Positions 50,195-58,703 of a DNA stretch of 64,000 nucleotides are shown here, piece by piece. The DNA is taken from NCBI GenBank assembly GCA_944386845.1, contig CALXCP010000001.1, forward strand, positions 1 to 64,000, in the 5' to 3' direction. The notes under the pieces are model-generated. The model saw nothing but the letters and a program-made list of their open reading frames with translations, ran no database searches and was not told the DNA's origin. Numbering within the stretch: the stretch's first letter is position 1; every line of letters starts with the position of its first letter. The translations under genes and the position numbers were made by a program. Source of the stretch: an uncultured Oscillospiraceae bacterium. Lineage in GTDB: Bacteria; Bacillota; Clostridia; Oscillospirales; Oscillospiraceae.

Positions 50195-51502
50195 GTGAAC
50201 AGGCGGACAGTCAGCGACGTGCTGGTGCTGGGCATGGCCCTGTTCTCCATGTTTTTCGGGGCGGGGAACATCATCTTCCCCCCCTATCTGGGCATGCAGT
50301 CGGGCACCCAGTGGGGGGCGGGCTTCTTCAGCTATTACATGGCGGACATCGGCCTGTCGGTGGTGGCCATCCTGGCCCTGCTGAAGCAGCGGGGGGATAT
50401 GGACCGGGTCATCGGGGCGGTGGGCAGGCTGCCCTCCAAGCTGATGCTCTCGGCCATGATCCTGTGCATCGGCCCCCTCATCGCGGTGCCCCGGACGGGG
50501 GCCACCACCTATGAGATGTTCGTGGTGCCTCTGGCGGGGGATGTGCCCCCCATCGCGGGCAGCCTGATCTTCTTCGGGGTGGTCTTCCTGCTCACCATCC
50601 GGGAGTCCTCTGTGGTGGATATCCTGGGCAAATTCCTCACCCCGGTGCTCTTCCTGGGCCTCATGGTGCTCATCGTGAAGGGGATCGTCACCCCCCTGGG
50701 CCCGGTGACCGACGCGCTGCGGCAGGGCTCCGTCATCGAGAACGGCGTGCTGGCCGGCTATCAGACCATGGACTCCATGGCGGCGGTGATCTTCGGCCTC
50801 ATCATCATCCGGAGCATCCAGGACCGGGGCTACACCCGGGAGGGGGAGCAGTACCGTCTGGCCGCCCTGTCCAGCCTGACGGCGGCGGCGGGGCTGCTGG
50901 CGGTGTACGGGGGGCTGACCTACCTGGGGGCCACGGCCACCGGGGCGCTGGACTCCCCTCTGCCCCGGACCGAGCTCATCCTCTGGATCACCGAGGCCCA
51001 GCTGGGCCCGGCGGGCAAGGTGGTGCTGGGCGTGGTGGTGGCCCTGGCCTGCGTCACCACAGCGGTGGCCCTCATCAGCGCCAGCGCCCGGCACTTCTCC
51101 CAGCTCTCCGGCGGCCGGATCGGGTACGGGACGCTGGTGGCGGCCTTCTGCCTGTTCAGCGCCGTGGCCGCCGTCATCGGCACCGACCGGATCGTGGAGG
51201 TGGCCTCCCCCATCCTCAGCTTCCTCTACCCGGGGATGCTGGCCCTCATCCTGCTGTCCTTCTTCTCAGGCCGGGTGGTGGACCGCCGGGTGATCCAGGG
51301 GGCGGTGATCGGGGCCCTGCTGGCCGGGCTGTGTGAGCAGCTGTACGCCGGCGGCCTGCCCCTGACCTTCGTCGCCCGGATGCCGCTGTACCAGTACGGC
51401 TTCGGCTGGGTGCTGCCCGCCGCGGCGGCCGGGGTGATCGGCGGCCTGGTGGGGCGGATCATCCCGCCGGAGGAGGACCGCCCCGGGGCGGACAAATCAT
51501 AA
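50195..51502 (+). CDS. brnQ: Branched-chain amino-acid transport protein BrnQ (LIVCS family)
   Basis: A 435-residue sodium-coupled carrier for Leu/Ile/Val with about twelve membrane helices. The N-terminal signature is GMALFSMFFGAGNIIFPPYL, followed by MILCIGPLIAVPRTGATTYE, both diagnostic for LIVCS. GTG start with GGGGGGAG upstream. A TATAAT lies at 50131-50136, with a poor -35. No T-box was seen in the short leader. Confidence 0.95.
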   Translation: MNRRTVSDVLVLGMALFSMFFGAGNIIFPPYLGMQSGTQWGAGFFSYYMADIGLSVVAILALLKQRGDMDRVIGAVGRLPSKLMLSAMILCIGPLIAVPRTGATTYEMFVVPLAGDVPPIAGSLIFFGVVFLLTIRESSVVDILGKFLTPVLFLGLMVLIVKGIVTPLGPVTDALRQGSVIENGVLAGYQTMDSMAAVIFGLIIIRSIQDRGYTREGEQYRLAALSSLTAAAGLLAVYGGLTYLGATATGALDSPLPRTELILWITEAQLGPAGKVVLGVVVALACVTTAVALISASARHFSQLSGGRIGYGTLVAAFCLFSAVAAVIGTDRIVEVASPILSFLYPGMLALILLSFFSGRVVDRRVIQGAVIGALLAGLCEQLYAGGLPLTFVARMPLYQYGFGWVLPAAAAGVIGGLVGRIIPPEEDRPGADKS

Positions 51503-51595
51503 AGAGGATCTGGCCGCCTGCCGGTCCCGGAAAGAAACGGGGCGGAGCGGGGGATACTGAGGGAGACGGCCGGACGGCAGGAGGAGGTGAACGGG

Positions 51596-51751
51596 ATGGA
51601 CCGGTATGAATGCCCCTGCGGCTATGTCTACGACCCTGCGGTGGGCGACCCTGACCACGGCGTCGCCCCCGGCACCCCGTGGGAGGAGGTCCCCGGGGAC
51701 TGGGTGTGCCCGGTGTGCGCCCTGGGGAAGGACGAATTTCAGAAGCTCTGA
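51596..51751 (+). CDS. Rubredoxin with unusual C-x-C first knuckle
   Basis: A 51-residue rubredoxin that should carry electrons to rubrerythrin-type enzymes. It reads [19 protein letters not shown] and [16 protein letters not shown]. Fe ligands would be C6, C8, C38 and C41. The first pair is C-P-C, one residue shorter than the usual CxxC, and the second ends CA instead of CG. GGAGGAGG lies 7 bases before the ATG. A strong terminator follows. Confidence 0.9.
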   Translation: MDRYECPCGYVYDPAVGDPDHGVAPGTPWEEVPGDWVCPVCALGKDEFQKL

Positions 51752-51760
51752 ACGGAGAAA

Positions 51761-51802
51761 AACCGGGAGGGCGGAGCGATCGGCTCCGCCCTCCCGGTTT
51801 TT
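51761..51802. terminator. Rubredoxin terminator
   Basis: A 17-bp perfect stem (51761-51777 with 51783-51799), T-run to 51802 and A-run on the other side, also serving the convergent gene. Confidence 0.9.
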
Positions 51803-51812
51803 CACAAGAGGG

Positions 51813-53459
51813 TCAGGGGACCTTGGGCGCCGGCCCCCGCCGGCGGGAGGGGACGGTCAGCTCGTAGAGGCGCAGGCAGCCCGGACGGACCACGGCGGTC
51901 TCCCGGCCGTGCTCCGTTCGCCTGGCGTCATGCTCCTGACCGGTGCTGGCCAGGAGATAGGTCCGCCCGTCCTGATGGAGGATCTGCCGGAGCGCCCCCC
52001 TGGTCCTGTGCCGGGAGAGGAGCTCCAGCTCCTGCCCCCGCACCTGGAGGGAGGAGTCCCCGGTCAGCAGGATGGGCCCGACGCCGGGCAGCACGCCGCG
52101 GAGCAGGCCGTCCTCGCCGTCGTCCAGCTCCCGGACCGCCCAGACCCGCCGGGCCCTCAGGTCGAAGGCGGTGATCCGCCCCGGGCCGGACAGGTAGAGG
52201 GTGTCCGTCTCCGAATCGAGCTGGGGGCTGACCCAGGCGTTGGCCAGTTCGCCCGGCTCCGCGGCCCAGAGCGTCTCCAGGGTGGGCCCCAGACAGATCA
52301 GGCGGCCGCCGCAGCCCAGGAGGCAGCCGCCGCGCCAGGCCACCGGGGCCGTCCAGTGCCCCGCCGGGGGCAGGTCCAGGACGACCCGGCCGGAGCCGTC
52401 GGGCAGGAAGCTCACCAGATGGCCGTGGGGCATGTCCTCCGGGCCGGCGGTGGTATCGTACATCACGGCCGCCCGGCCGCCCGGGAGGGGGCGGGGCGTG
52501 CAGACCCCGTAGGCGGTCCGCCCGATCTCCAGGTCCCACTCCTTTTGGCCGGTCCGGATGTTCCAGCAGGCCCCCTCCAGAAAGACCCGGTCCCGGTCCA
52601 GAAAGGCCCCATGGAGGGGCAGGGGGCCGTCCTGGCAGAGGGTGGCCAGGAGCTCTCCGCCGTCGGAGAAGACGCGGACGGCGCCCTTGGGCTCCCCCGT
52701 GTTGGGACAGCGGCAGAAGGTCAGCAGGAAGGCGCCCTCCCCCCGGGCCTGGGCCCGGAAGGGCTCTGGGGACTCCTTTGGCAGCGCGCACGCGCACAGC
52801 CGCCGCAGCGCCCCGTCCCGGATATCCCAGAAGGACCTGCGCCAGGCCTCCGGCTCCACCCGGACGGCGGGATAGGTGAGGTCCCAGCCGAAGTCCCCCT
52901 CCACCTGGTCCAGCAGCACCAGCCGGGTCCGGTCCCGGAGCTTTTCCGTCCCGGCTCTTCGGGCCAGATAGTCTGTCAGATAGGCCTGTCCGGGCGGGGC
53001 GGAGGATCCGGCGCCGTCCCCGTCCCCCCACAGGGGGCAGCCCAGCACGCACTCCAGCAGCCGCAGGCAAACCTCCGGGCGGCCCTCCCGGAACACGGCG
53101 GCCAGCGCCCCCTCCGCCTCGGCGGACAGGCCCAGCTGCTCCGCCCAGGCCCGGCTCTTCCCCGGACAGCGGGGAAAGCTCTCATAGCTGGCGGGGACGT
53201 GGCGGGCCACCCGCCGCCCGCCGCGGTAGAGGGCCAGCTCCACATAGTCGCCGTCAAAGTACTCGGTGGAGAGGACGGGGACCGGCAGGGCCCGGGAGAG
53301 CCGCCGGGCCTCCCTCTGAACGGTCCCCCACGTCAGGGAGGGCCCGGAGACGGCGACCCAGCCCCCCGCCAGGGGGCGGACCGCACAGCCGGGGCACAGT
53401 GCCGCCGCGGCGTCCGGGTCCCCGCCGGGGATCCGCAGATGGTAAAACTTGCTGCCCAC
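51813..53459 (-). CDS. Hypothetical 548-residue protein, C-terminal beta-propeller-like
   Basis: I do not recognise the family. The start is GTG at 53459 with GGGAGG 10 bases upstream. Residues ~1-230 are mixed alpha/beta without known motifs. Residues ~240-530 are repeated beta segments with blades ending in W or L after acidic turns (GAVRVFSDGGELLATL; GRITAFDLRARRVWAVREL; GCGGRLICLGPTLETLWAAE), as in WD40/PQQ-like propellers. No signal peptide or membrane segment. It may be an intracellular scaffold or sensor; function unknown. Confidence 0.7.
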   Translation of the reverse strand: MGSKFYHLRIPGGDPDAAAALCPGCAVRPLAGGWVAVSGPSLTWGTVQREARRLSRALPVPVLSTEYFDGDYVELALYRGGRRVARHVPASYESFPRCPGKSRAWAEQLGLSAEAEGALAAVFREGRPEVCLRLLECVLGCPLWGDGDGAGSSAPPGQAYLTDYLARRAGTEKLRDRTRLVLLDQVEGDFGWDLTYPAVRVEPEAWRRSFWDIRDGALRRLCACALPKESPEPFRAQARGEGAFLLTFCRCPNTGEPKGAVRVFSDGGELLATLCQDGPLPLHGAFLDRDRVFLEGACWNIRTGQKEWDLEIGRTAYGVCTPRPLPGGRAAVMYDTTAGPEDMPHGHLVSFLPDGSGRVVLDLPPAGHWTAPVAWRGGCLLGCGGRLICLGPTLETLWAAEPGELANAWVSPQLDSETDTLYLSGPGRITAFDLRARRVWAVRELDDGEDGLLRGVLPGVGPILLTGDSSLQVRGQELELLSRHRTRGALRQILHQDGRTYLLASTGQEHDARRTEHGRETAVVRPGCLRLYELTVPSRRRGPAPKVP

Positions 53460-53496
53460 GGGCGCATCGCCTCCCTGTCATCTCACGGAAGAGGGC

Positions 53497-53530
53497 GGCG
53501 GCCCCGCCGGAGTGGACCGGAGGGGCCGCC
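53497..53530. terminator. Hairpin after the cupin gene
   Basis: A 9-bp GC stem (53497-53505 with 53522-53530), loop of 16. T-run weak. It lies just past the cupin stop. Confidence 0.5.
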
Positions 53531-53538
53531 GATAAGGG

Positions 53539-53982
53539 TCACTTTTTCTGATAGGCATCCCCGTCGTAGTAGCGGTCCATGACCACCGAGAAGTGGAAGA
53601 TGGGCCGGTCCACCCGGTTGAACTTCAGGGGCATGTGGGGCATGTTGGCGGGGACGAAGATCATGGTGCTGCGGGTGATGACGTGGTGCTCCCCGTCCAG
53701 CCACAGCTCCAGCTCGCCCCCCAGGTCATAGCGGTCGTCGGGATCGCTGCCGAAAAAGCCGATGATCTCGTCGCAGTTGTGGGAGTGCTCGCCGAACACC
53801 GGGTTCTGCTCGGGGATCTTGCAGTACCAGGAGGTGTTCATCTGGAAGGCCCCCTCCACCACGCTGTTGTCGATCCACAGGATGCGCTTGGCGAAGCGGT
53901 TGTACATCTCCCGGAACTCCGGGGAGGGAAGCTGGGGCTCGTGCAGGTCCTGGACGATATACTTGTCGGTCCTCTGTGCCAT
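53539..53982 (-). CDS. Cupin-like protein
   Basis: A 147-residue single-domain protein. VFGEHSHNCDEIIGFFG and the later PANMPHMPLKFNRVDRPI give two His/Glu-containing motifs that look like cupin metal ligands, with a beta-rich core (LELWLDGEHHVITRSTMIFV). The start at 53982 (MAQRTDKY) has GAGAGGAG upstream; the longer reading crosses the promoter. It has its own strong promoter. Substrate or enzymatic role unknown. Confidence 0.72.
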   Translation of the reverse strand: MAQRTDKYIVQDLHEPQLPSPEFREMYNRFAKRILWIDNSVVEGAFQMNTSWYCKIPEQNPVFGEHSHNCDEIIGFFGSDPDDRYDLGGELELWLDGEHHVITRSTMIFVPANMPHMPLKFNRVDRPIFHFSVVMDRYYDGDAYQKK

Positions 53983-54040
53983 AGGGATGCTCCTCTCTGT
54001 GCGGGCGTGGCCCGAAAAATGAATGGGTTCAGTTTTCTGT

Positions 54041-54069
54041 ATTATACCCCTCCCAGGGGCAGCTGTCAA
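54041..54069 (-). promoter_or_regulatory. Cupin gene promoter
   Basis: Minus-strand TTGACA (54064-54069), 17-base spacer, TATAAT (54041-54046). The -35 overlaps the stop of the upstream U32 gene. Confidence 0.88.
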
Positions 54070-55310
54070 CCCGGCGTCCCCTCCCGGGGGGAGAGCGCCG
54101 CCGGGCGGCGGAGGATGGACAGGGGGGGCACCTGCCGGGGGAGCCGGAGGCAGAACTGCATCTGGGGGGTGCGGGCCTCAGCCAGGGGGGAACCGTCGGG
54201 GAGGGTCATGCCCGCCGCCGTCAGGGGGAGAGGCTCCACCCCGGGGCCCACCAGCTCCAGCGCCTCGCCGGCGGCGCACTTGTTGCGCAGGGAGACCACC
54301 GCCCGCCCGTCGGGGGCGCAGGAGACCACCACCGCCACGATCTGCCAGTCCCGGAGATAGCGGGCGCTGTGGACGTACTGGCCGGGCTGCCCGTAGTAGA
54401 AGCCGGTGGAGTAGTGCCGGTGGCTGACCTTGTCCACCTCGGCCCGCCAGACGGGGGAGAGGGGCTCCCCGGCCGCCGCGGCGTCGATGGCGTGGCGGTA
54501 GGCCCCGGTGACCACCGCGGTGTAGTAGGCCGACTTGGCCCGGCCCTCGATCTTCAGCGAGGTGAGCCCCACCCGCAGCAGGTCGTCCATGTGGTCGATC
54601 ATGCACAGGTCCCGGGAGTTGAGGATGTAGGTGGCCCCGTCCTCCTCCCGGATGGGAAAGTACTCCCCGGGGCGCTTCTCCTCCACCAGGGCGTACTGGT
54701 AGCGGCAGGGCTGGGCGCAGGAGCCCCGGTTGGAGTCCCGCCCCGCCCCGGTCATGTAGTTGGACAGCAGGCACCGCCCCGAGTAGCTCACGCACATGGC
54801 CCCGTGGACGAAGGCCTCCAGCTCCAGCTCGGGCGGGGCCTTGTCCCGGATGCGGGCGATCTCGTCCAGGGAGAGCTCCCGGGCCAGGATGACCCGGCTG
54901 GCCCCCAGGTCGTGCCACGCCCGGGCGGACTGATGGTTCACCACGCTGGCCTGGGTGGAGATGTGGATGGCCACGTGGGGGGCGTGCCTTTTGGCCAGGG
55001 CGAGCACCCCCACGTCGGCCACGATGACGGCGTCCACCCCCGTCCGGTCCAGGAAGGCCAGCCAGTCGGGCAGGCGGTCCACCTCCTCGTCCCGGGGCAT
55101 GGTGTTGCAGGTGACGTGGACGGCCACCCCCCGGCTGTGGCAGAGGCGGACGGCGTCGGCCAGCTCCTCCGGAGAGAAGTTGCCGGCGAAGGCCCGCATC
55201 CCGAACTCGCCGCCCGCCAGATAGACGGCGTCGGCCCCGTAGGCCACCGCCATCTGCAGCCGCTCCATGTCCCCGGCAGGGGCGAGGAGCTCCGGCTTTC
55301 TTGTCGTCAT
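54066..55310 (-). CDS. Peptidase U32 family protein
   Basis: A 414-residue U32 protein. N-terminal ELLAPAGDMERLQMAVAYGADAVYL is split here as LLAPAGDMERLQ and YGADAVYLAGGEFGMRAF; the diagnostic EAFVHGAMCVSYSGRCLLSN plus GSCAQPCRYQY carries the Cys set thought to bind an Fe-S cluster. Relatives (RlhA, TrhP) hydroxylate RNA using prephenate, while others are called collagenases. Length fits the RNA-hydroxylase group, but this is inference. AAGGAGG precedes the ATG. The gene follows mltG. Confidence 0.88.
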   Translation of the reverse strand: MTTRKPELLAPAGDMERLQMAVAYGADAVYLAGGEFGMRAFAGNFSPEELADAVRLCHSRGVAVHVTCNTMPRDEEVDRLPDWLAFLDRTGVDAVIVADVGVLALAKRHAPHVAIHISTQASVVNHQSARAWHDLGASRVILARELSLDEIARIRDKAPPELELEAFVHGAMCVSYSGRCLLSNYMTGAGRDSNRGSCAQPCRYQYALVEEKRPGEYFPIREEDGATYILNSRDLCMIDHMDDLLRVGLTSLKIEGRAKSAYYTAVVTGAYRHAIDAAAAGEPLSPVWRAEVDKVSHRHYSTGFYYGQPGQYVHSARYLRDWQIVAVVVSCAPDGRAVVSLRNKCAAGEALELVGPGVEPLPLTAAGMTLPDGSPLAEARTPQMQFCLRLPRQVPPLSILRRPAALSPREGTPG

Positions 55311-55330
55311 GAAAGGACCTCCTTACGGCG

Positions 55331-55361
55331 CCGAGGGCCGTGCGCCCGGCACGGCCCTCGG
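55331..55361 (-). other. Intergenic hairpin between mltG and U32 genes
   Basis: A 13-bp perfect stem (55331-55343 with 55349-55361) without T-run, just upstream of the U32 ribosome site. Likely an mRNA-processing or stability hairpin. Confidence 0.6.
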
Positions 55362-55375
55362 ACAGGCGGACAGGG

Positions 55376-56524
55376 TCACTGATAGCGCTCCTGGGTCGCC
55401 ATGAAGTTCTGCATCTGGGAGTAGGTCTGGAAGAAGTGGTGGTGCCCGTCGTCGCCCAGGACGTAGTAGTAGTCGTTGGTGTCGTCGGGGTCCATGGCCG
55501 CCTGGATGGAGGCCAGGCCGGGGCTGCAGATGGGTCCCGGGGGCAGGCCGGGGTAGAGGTAGGTGTTGTAGGGGGAGTCGATCTGCCGGTCGGCGTCGGT
55601 GGGCATGTTGCCGCCGTTGAGGTAGACCAGGGTGGCGTCGATCTGCAGGTAGCCGTTGGTGCCGGCGGAGGAGCTGACGTTCTCCAGCCGGTTGTAGATG
55701 ACCGAGGCGATGTGGGCCCGGTCGGTGCCGTCGGTCTCCTTCTCGATGAGGGAGGCAATGGTGAGGATCTGGTGCAGGTCATAGTCCCCCGCGGCGATCT
55801 CCTCCCGCATCTCGTCGGTGACCCGGGCGTCGAAGCCCTGGAGCAGCTTGTTGATGACGTACAGGGGGTCCTGGTTGATATAGAAGTTGTAGGTGTCGGG
55901 GTAGAGGTAGCCCTCCAGCCGGTCAGCGTCCCCCATGGGGATGTCGGCCAGGAAGGAGAAGGCATAGTCATGGGTGGCGGCCATGTCGTTGAGCTCGCCC
56001 ACGGTGGCCACGTTCTTCTCCTGGAGCAGCTCGAAGGTCTGCGATAGGGTGAAGCCCTCCGGGATGGTCACCGAGATCTCCACCCGGGAGGTGGACCGGG
56101 AGCTGATGTTGGTGAGGATGGCCCGGTAGTCCATGTCGGTGTTGAGGACGTAGCTGCCCGGGGAGATATCGTCCTTGGTGCCGGTGAAGGTGGCGAAGAG
56201 GTTGAAGAGCAGCTTGCTCTCGATGATGCCCTGCTGCTTCAGCTCGGTGGCCACGTCGCCGAAGGAGTCCCCGTCGGCCACCACCACGGTGGCGGTGAGG
56301 GGGTCCTTGTTCAGGGCCAGCACGTCGTTGGCCGCCACCCAGCAGATGCAGGCCAGCACGAAGGAGACGGCGATGACGAGAACGGCGTAGAGCAGCGCCC
56401 GCAGCCCGGCGGGGAGGGCCCGGCTCCTCCGACGGTGGGAGGAGCCGGGGGGATGGGAGCGGGGACGCTGCCCGGAGCTCGTCCGCGGTGTGCGGGAGGA
56501 CGGAGTGTGGTCTTGCTGCGACAT
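55376..56524 (-). CDS. mltG: Endolytic murein transglycosylase MltG
   Basis: A 382-residue MltG that cuts nascent glycan strands at the membrane. Residues 1-~45 are a basic, Ser/Pro-rich cytosolic tail, ~50-72 one membrane helix (LLYAVLVIAVSFVLACICWV), then a LysM-like region (VADGDSFGDVATELKQQGII) and the YceG catalytic domain with the Glu in IASLIEKETDG and the ASVIYNRL, LQIDATLVY and SPYNTYLYPGLPPGPICSPG blocks. AAAGGAAGG precedes the ATG at 56524. Confidence 0.95.
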   Translation of the reverse strand: MSQQDHTPSSRTPRTSSGQRPRSHPPGSSHRRRSRALPAGLRALLYAVLVIAVSFVLACICWVAANDVLALNKDPLTATVVVADGDSFGDVATELKQQGIIESKLLFNLFATFTGTKDDISPGSYVLNTDMDYRAILTNISSRSTSRVEISVTIPEGFTLSQTFELLQEKNVATVGELNDMAATHDYAFSFLADIPMGDADRLEGYLYPDTYNFYINQDPLYVINKLLQGFDARVTDEMREEIAAGDYDLHQILTIASLIEKETDGTDRAHIASVIYNRLENVSSSAGTNGYLQIDATLVYLNGGNMPTDADRQIDSPYNTYLYPGLPPGPICSPGLASIQAAMDPDDTNDYYYVLGDDGHHHFFQTYSQMQNFMATQERYQ

Positions 56525-56655
56525 AGGAACCTTCCTTTCGTGGGAGCGCGCGGGAGAGTCCACGCGGAGTGGAACGGTGGATAAGCTGCCCTCATAGGAT
56601 GAGGCAGATGGGGCCGGCCGCTCCGGCCCCAAATTTATAGTGAGGTGAATCGTTC

Positions 56656-56805
56656 ATGTGCTGTGGGAACAACTGGGGCGGTAACAACTGCCTGTGGATC
56701 ATCCTGATCCTCATCATCCTCTTTGGCTGCGGCAACGGCAGCGGCTGCGGCAGCAGCTGCGGGAACAACAACTGCGGCTGCGGCGACGGGTGCAGCTGCT
56801 GCTGA
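56656..56805 (+). CDS. 49-residue Cys/Gly/Asn-rich peptide with hydrophobic core
   Basis: A small + strand gene with TGAGGTGA 8 bases before the ATG. The peptide begins MCCGNNWGG, has one hydrophobic helix (CLWIILILIILFGC) and ends in a run of Gly, Asn, Ser and eleven Cys. Such peptides resemble YjcZ-like or spore-coat small proteins of Firmicutes, and the Cys could bind metal or crosslink. It stands alone between divergent mltG and convergent fau. Function unknown. Confidence 0.65.
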   Translation: MCCGNNWGGNNCLWIILILIILFGCGNGSGCGSSCGNNNCGCGDGCSCC

Positions 56806-56861
56806 CCTGTTCCGGTGCATAGGGAGGGGCGGGGCGTCTTCGGGCGCCCCGCTTTTCCGCG

Positions 56862-57446
56862 TCACCGGGCGGCGCCGGGGAGGGTGAGGGTCTCGGTGAT
56901 CACCAGGTGGACGGGCTGGTCGTGGGCCTCTGCCGGCACCCGGGGCAGCAGCATCTCATCCCGGCACAGGCCCGCCCGGAGGCCGGTGAAGCCGGCCAGC
57001 CACCGGTCGTAGTATCCCCCGCCCCGGCCCAGGCGATAGCCCCGCCGGTCATAGCACAGGGCGGGGACCAGGGCCAGGACGATCTCCCCCTGATGGATCA
57101 GGGGGGCGTCCTCCCCCGGCTCCGGGATGCCGAAAGGGCCGGGGATCAGGGGGGTGTCCGGCACGAAGAGCCGGCACTCCATCTCCCGCCCGGGCAGACA
57201 CCGGGGCAGGGCCACCCGCTTGCCCTCCTCCGCCAGCGCGCGCACCAGAGGGAGCGTGTCCGGCTCGGCGCCCCGCCCCACGAAGAGGAACAGGGTGTCC
57301 GCCCGCTGAAAGTCGGGCAGGGCGCGAAGCCGGGCGAACAGGGCGGCGTCGCTCTCCCGCCGCAGGGCGGGGGAGAGGCGCTCCTCCAGCCGGCCCATCC
57401 GGGCCCGGAGGGCCCGCTTCTCCTCAGTGACGGTAGTAGACGGCAT
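56862..57446 (-). CDS. fau: 5-formyltetrahydrofolate cyclo-ligase
   Basis: A 194-residue 5-FCL that converts 5-formyl-THF to 5,10-methenyl-THF with ATP. N-terminal EEKRALRARMGRLEERLS, the substrate block FGIPEPGEDAPL, and the ATP loop RRGYRLGRGGGYYDRWLA are diagnostic. It overlaps the DJ-1-like gene by 23 bases and is the last gene of the tagA-tmk operon. Confidence 0.94.
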   Translation of the reverse strand: MPSTTVTEEKRALRARMGRLEERLSPALRRESDAALFARLRALPDFQRADTLFLFVGRGAEPDTLPLVRALAEEGKRVALPRCLPGREMECRLFVPDTPLIPGPFGIPEPGEDAPLIHQGEIVLALVPALCYDRRGYRLGRGGGYYDRWLAGFTGLRAGLCRDEMLLPRVPAEAHDQPVHLVITETLTLPGAAR

Positions 57447-57969
57447 GGCGCACGTTCCGGGCGGCGTCGGCCCCCTTCAGGACCTCCACCAGCTTCAGGC
57501 CGAAGTCGAAGACCGCGCCGGCGGCCTCGCCGGTGATGATGCGCCCGTCGGTGACCACGGGGCAGCCCGGCTTCACCACGGCGGAGAACATCTGGTCCTC
57601 CATGCCCGGGTAGCACACGGCGCTGCGCCGGTCCAGGATGCCCAGGGCGGCCAGGATGGTGGGGGCGGCGCAGATGGCGGCCACATAGGCCCCCCTGTCC
57701 CGCACCGACTCGATGAAGGCCATGGCAAAGAGGTTCATGCGGATGTTCTCCACCCCTCCCAGCCCGCCGGGCAGCACCAGCATCTCCACCCCGTCGGCCT
57801 CCACCTGGGACAGGGTGGTGTCCGCGGTGACGGTGATGTGGTGGGAGCCGGTGACGGTGAGCTCGTCCAGCCCCACCAGGGACACCTCACAGCCGCCCCG
57901 GCGGAGCAGATCGGCGGTGACCAGGGCCTCCGCCTCCTCGAACCCGTCGGCCAGCAGGATCGCGACCAT
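57424..57969 (-). CDS. DJ-1/PfpI family protein
   Basis: A 181-residue DJ-1-type protein (MVAILLADGFEEAEALVTAD, LVLPGGLGGVEN). The nucleophile elbow is AAICAAPTIL with C100, and the acidic partner lies in FEEAEA. DJ-1 relatives act as glyoxalase III, deglycase-like or stress proteins; the assignment among these is open. It overlaps fau by 23 bases and lies 36 bases from tmk. Confidence 0.93.
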   Translation of the reverse strand: MVAILLADGFEEAEALVTADLLRRGGCEVSLVGLDELTVTGSHHITVTADTTLSQVEADGVEMLVLPGGLGGVENIRMNLFAMAFIESVRDRGAYVAAICAAPTILAALGILDRRSAVCYPGMEDQMFSAVVKPGCPVVTDGRIITGEAAGAVFDFGLKLVEVLKGADAARNVRHAVYYRH

Positions 57970-58005
57970 AAGCAGTTCCTCCTTCTCGGCGCGCAGCGCC
58001 GCTCG

Positions 58006-58674
58006 TCAAGTCAGATGAGGGGACAGGATGTCCCAGATCTCCTCGTGGATGTCCTCCACCGGGCGCAGCCGGCCGTCCCGCACGCAGGGGACGGCGGTCC
58101 ACCCGAGGGTCCGGGCGGCCAGCAGGGCCGCCTGCCGGCAGGTGGCCAGATAGGCGGTGTCCACCTCGTGGATGTCGCCGTGGGTGTGGGTGGCCTCCTC
58201 CCGGCGGCGGAGATTTTCCACCGCCTGGGGGGTGGGCATGTCCAGATAGAGCACCAGGTCGGGGGCGGGCAGCCCCAGACGGGTGAACTCCAGGTCGTAC
58301 AGCCAGCGGAAGAACTCCTCCCACTGCTCCGGGGGTAGCTTACCCGCCTGATGCACGGCGTTGGAGGTGGTGTACCGGTCGGCCAGCACCAGCCCGCCCT
58401 CCCGGTAGTAATCTCCCCACACCTTGCGGTAGGAGGCGAACCGGTCCACGGCGAAGAAGGTGGAGGCGGCGTAGGCGTTCACATCGCCGGGATGGGCGCC
58501 GAACTCCCCGCCGAGGTACATCCGCACCAGGGCGGAGGAGGGCTCCTTGTACTGGGGGAAGACGATGCGGTGGAAGGGCCGGCCCTCCTCCTCCAGCCGG
58601 CGGCACAGCCGGGCGAACTGGGTGGACTTGCCCGAGCCGTCCGTCCCCTCGAACACGATGAGTTTTCCCGCCAT
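58006..58674 (-). CDS. tmk: Thymidylate kinase
   Basis: A 222-residue dTMP kinase. P-loop FEGTDGSGKST near residues 8-18, DR motif in VLADRYTTSNAVHQAGKL, and DLVLYLDMP. Somewhat longer than the ~205-residue norm, with the lid VENLRRREEATHTHGDIHE. The ATG at 58674 has GGAGGTAA upstream. It is between tagA and the DJ-1-like gene. Confidence 0.93.
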   Translation of the reverse strand: MAGKLIVFEGTDGSGKSTQFARLCRRLEEEGRPFHRIVFPQYKEPSSALVRMYLGGEFGAHPGDVNAYAASTFFAVDRFASYRKVWGDYYREGGLVLADRYTTSNAVHQAGKLPPEQWEEFFRWLYDLEFTRLGLPAPDLVLYLDMPTPQAVENLRRREEATHTHGDIHEVDTAYLATCRQAALLAARTLGWTAVPCVRDGRLRPVEDIHEEIWDILSPHLT

Positions 58675-58703
58675 CTCGTTACCTCCTCCGGGCCGCGCCC
58701 GGC

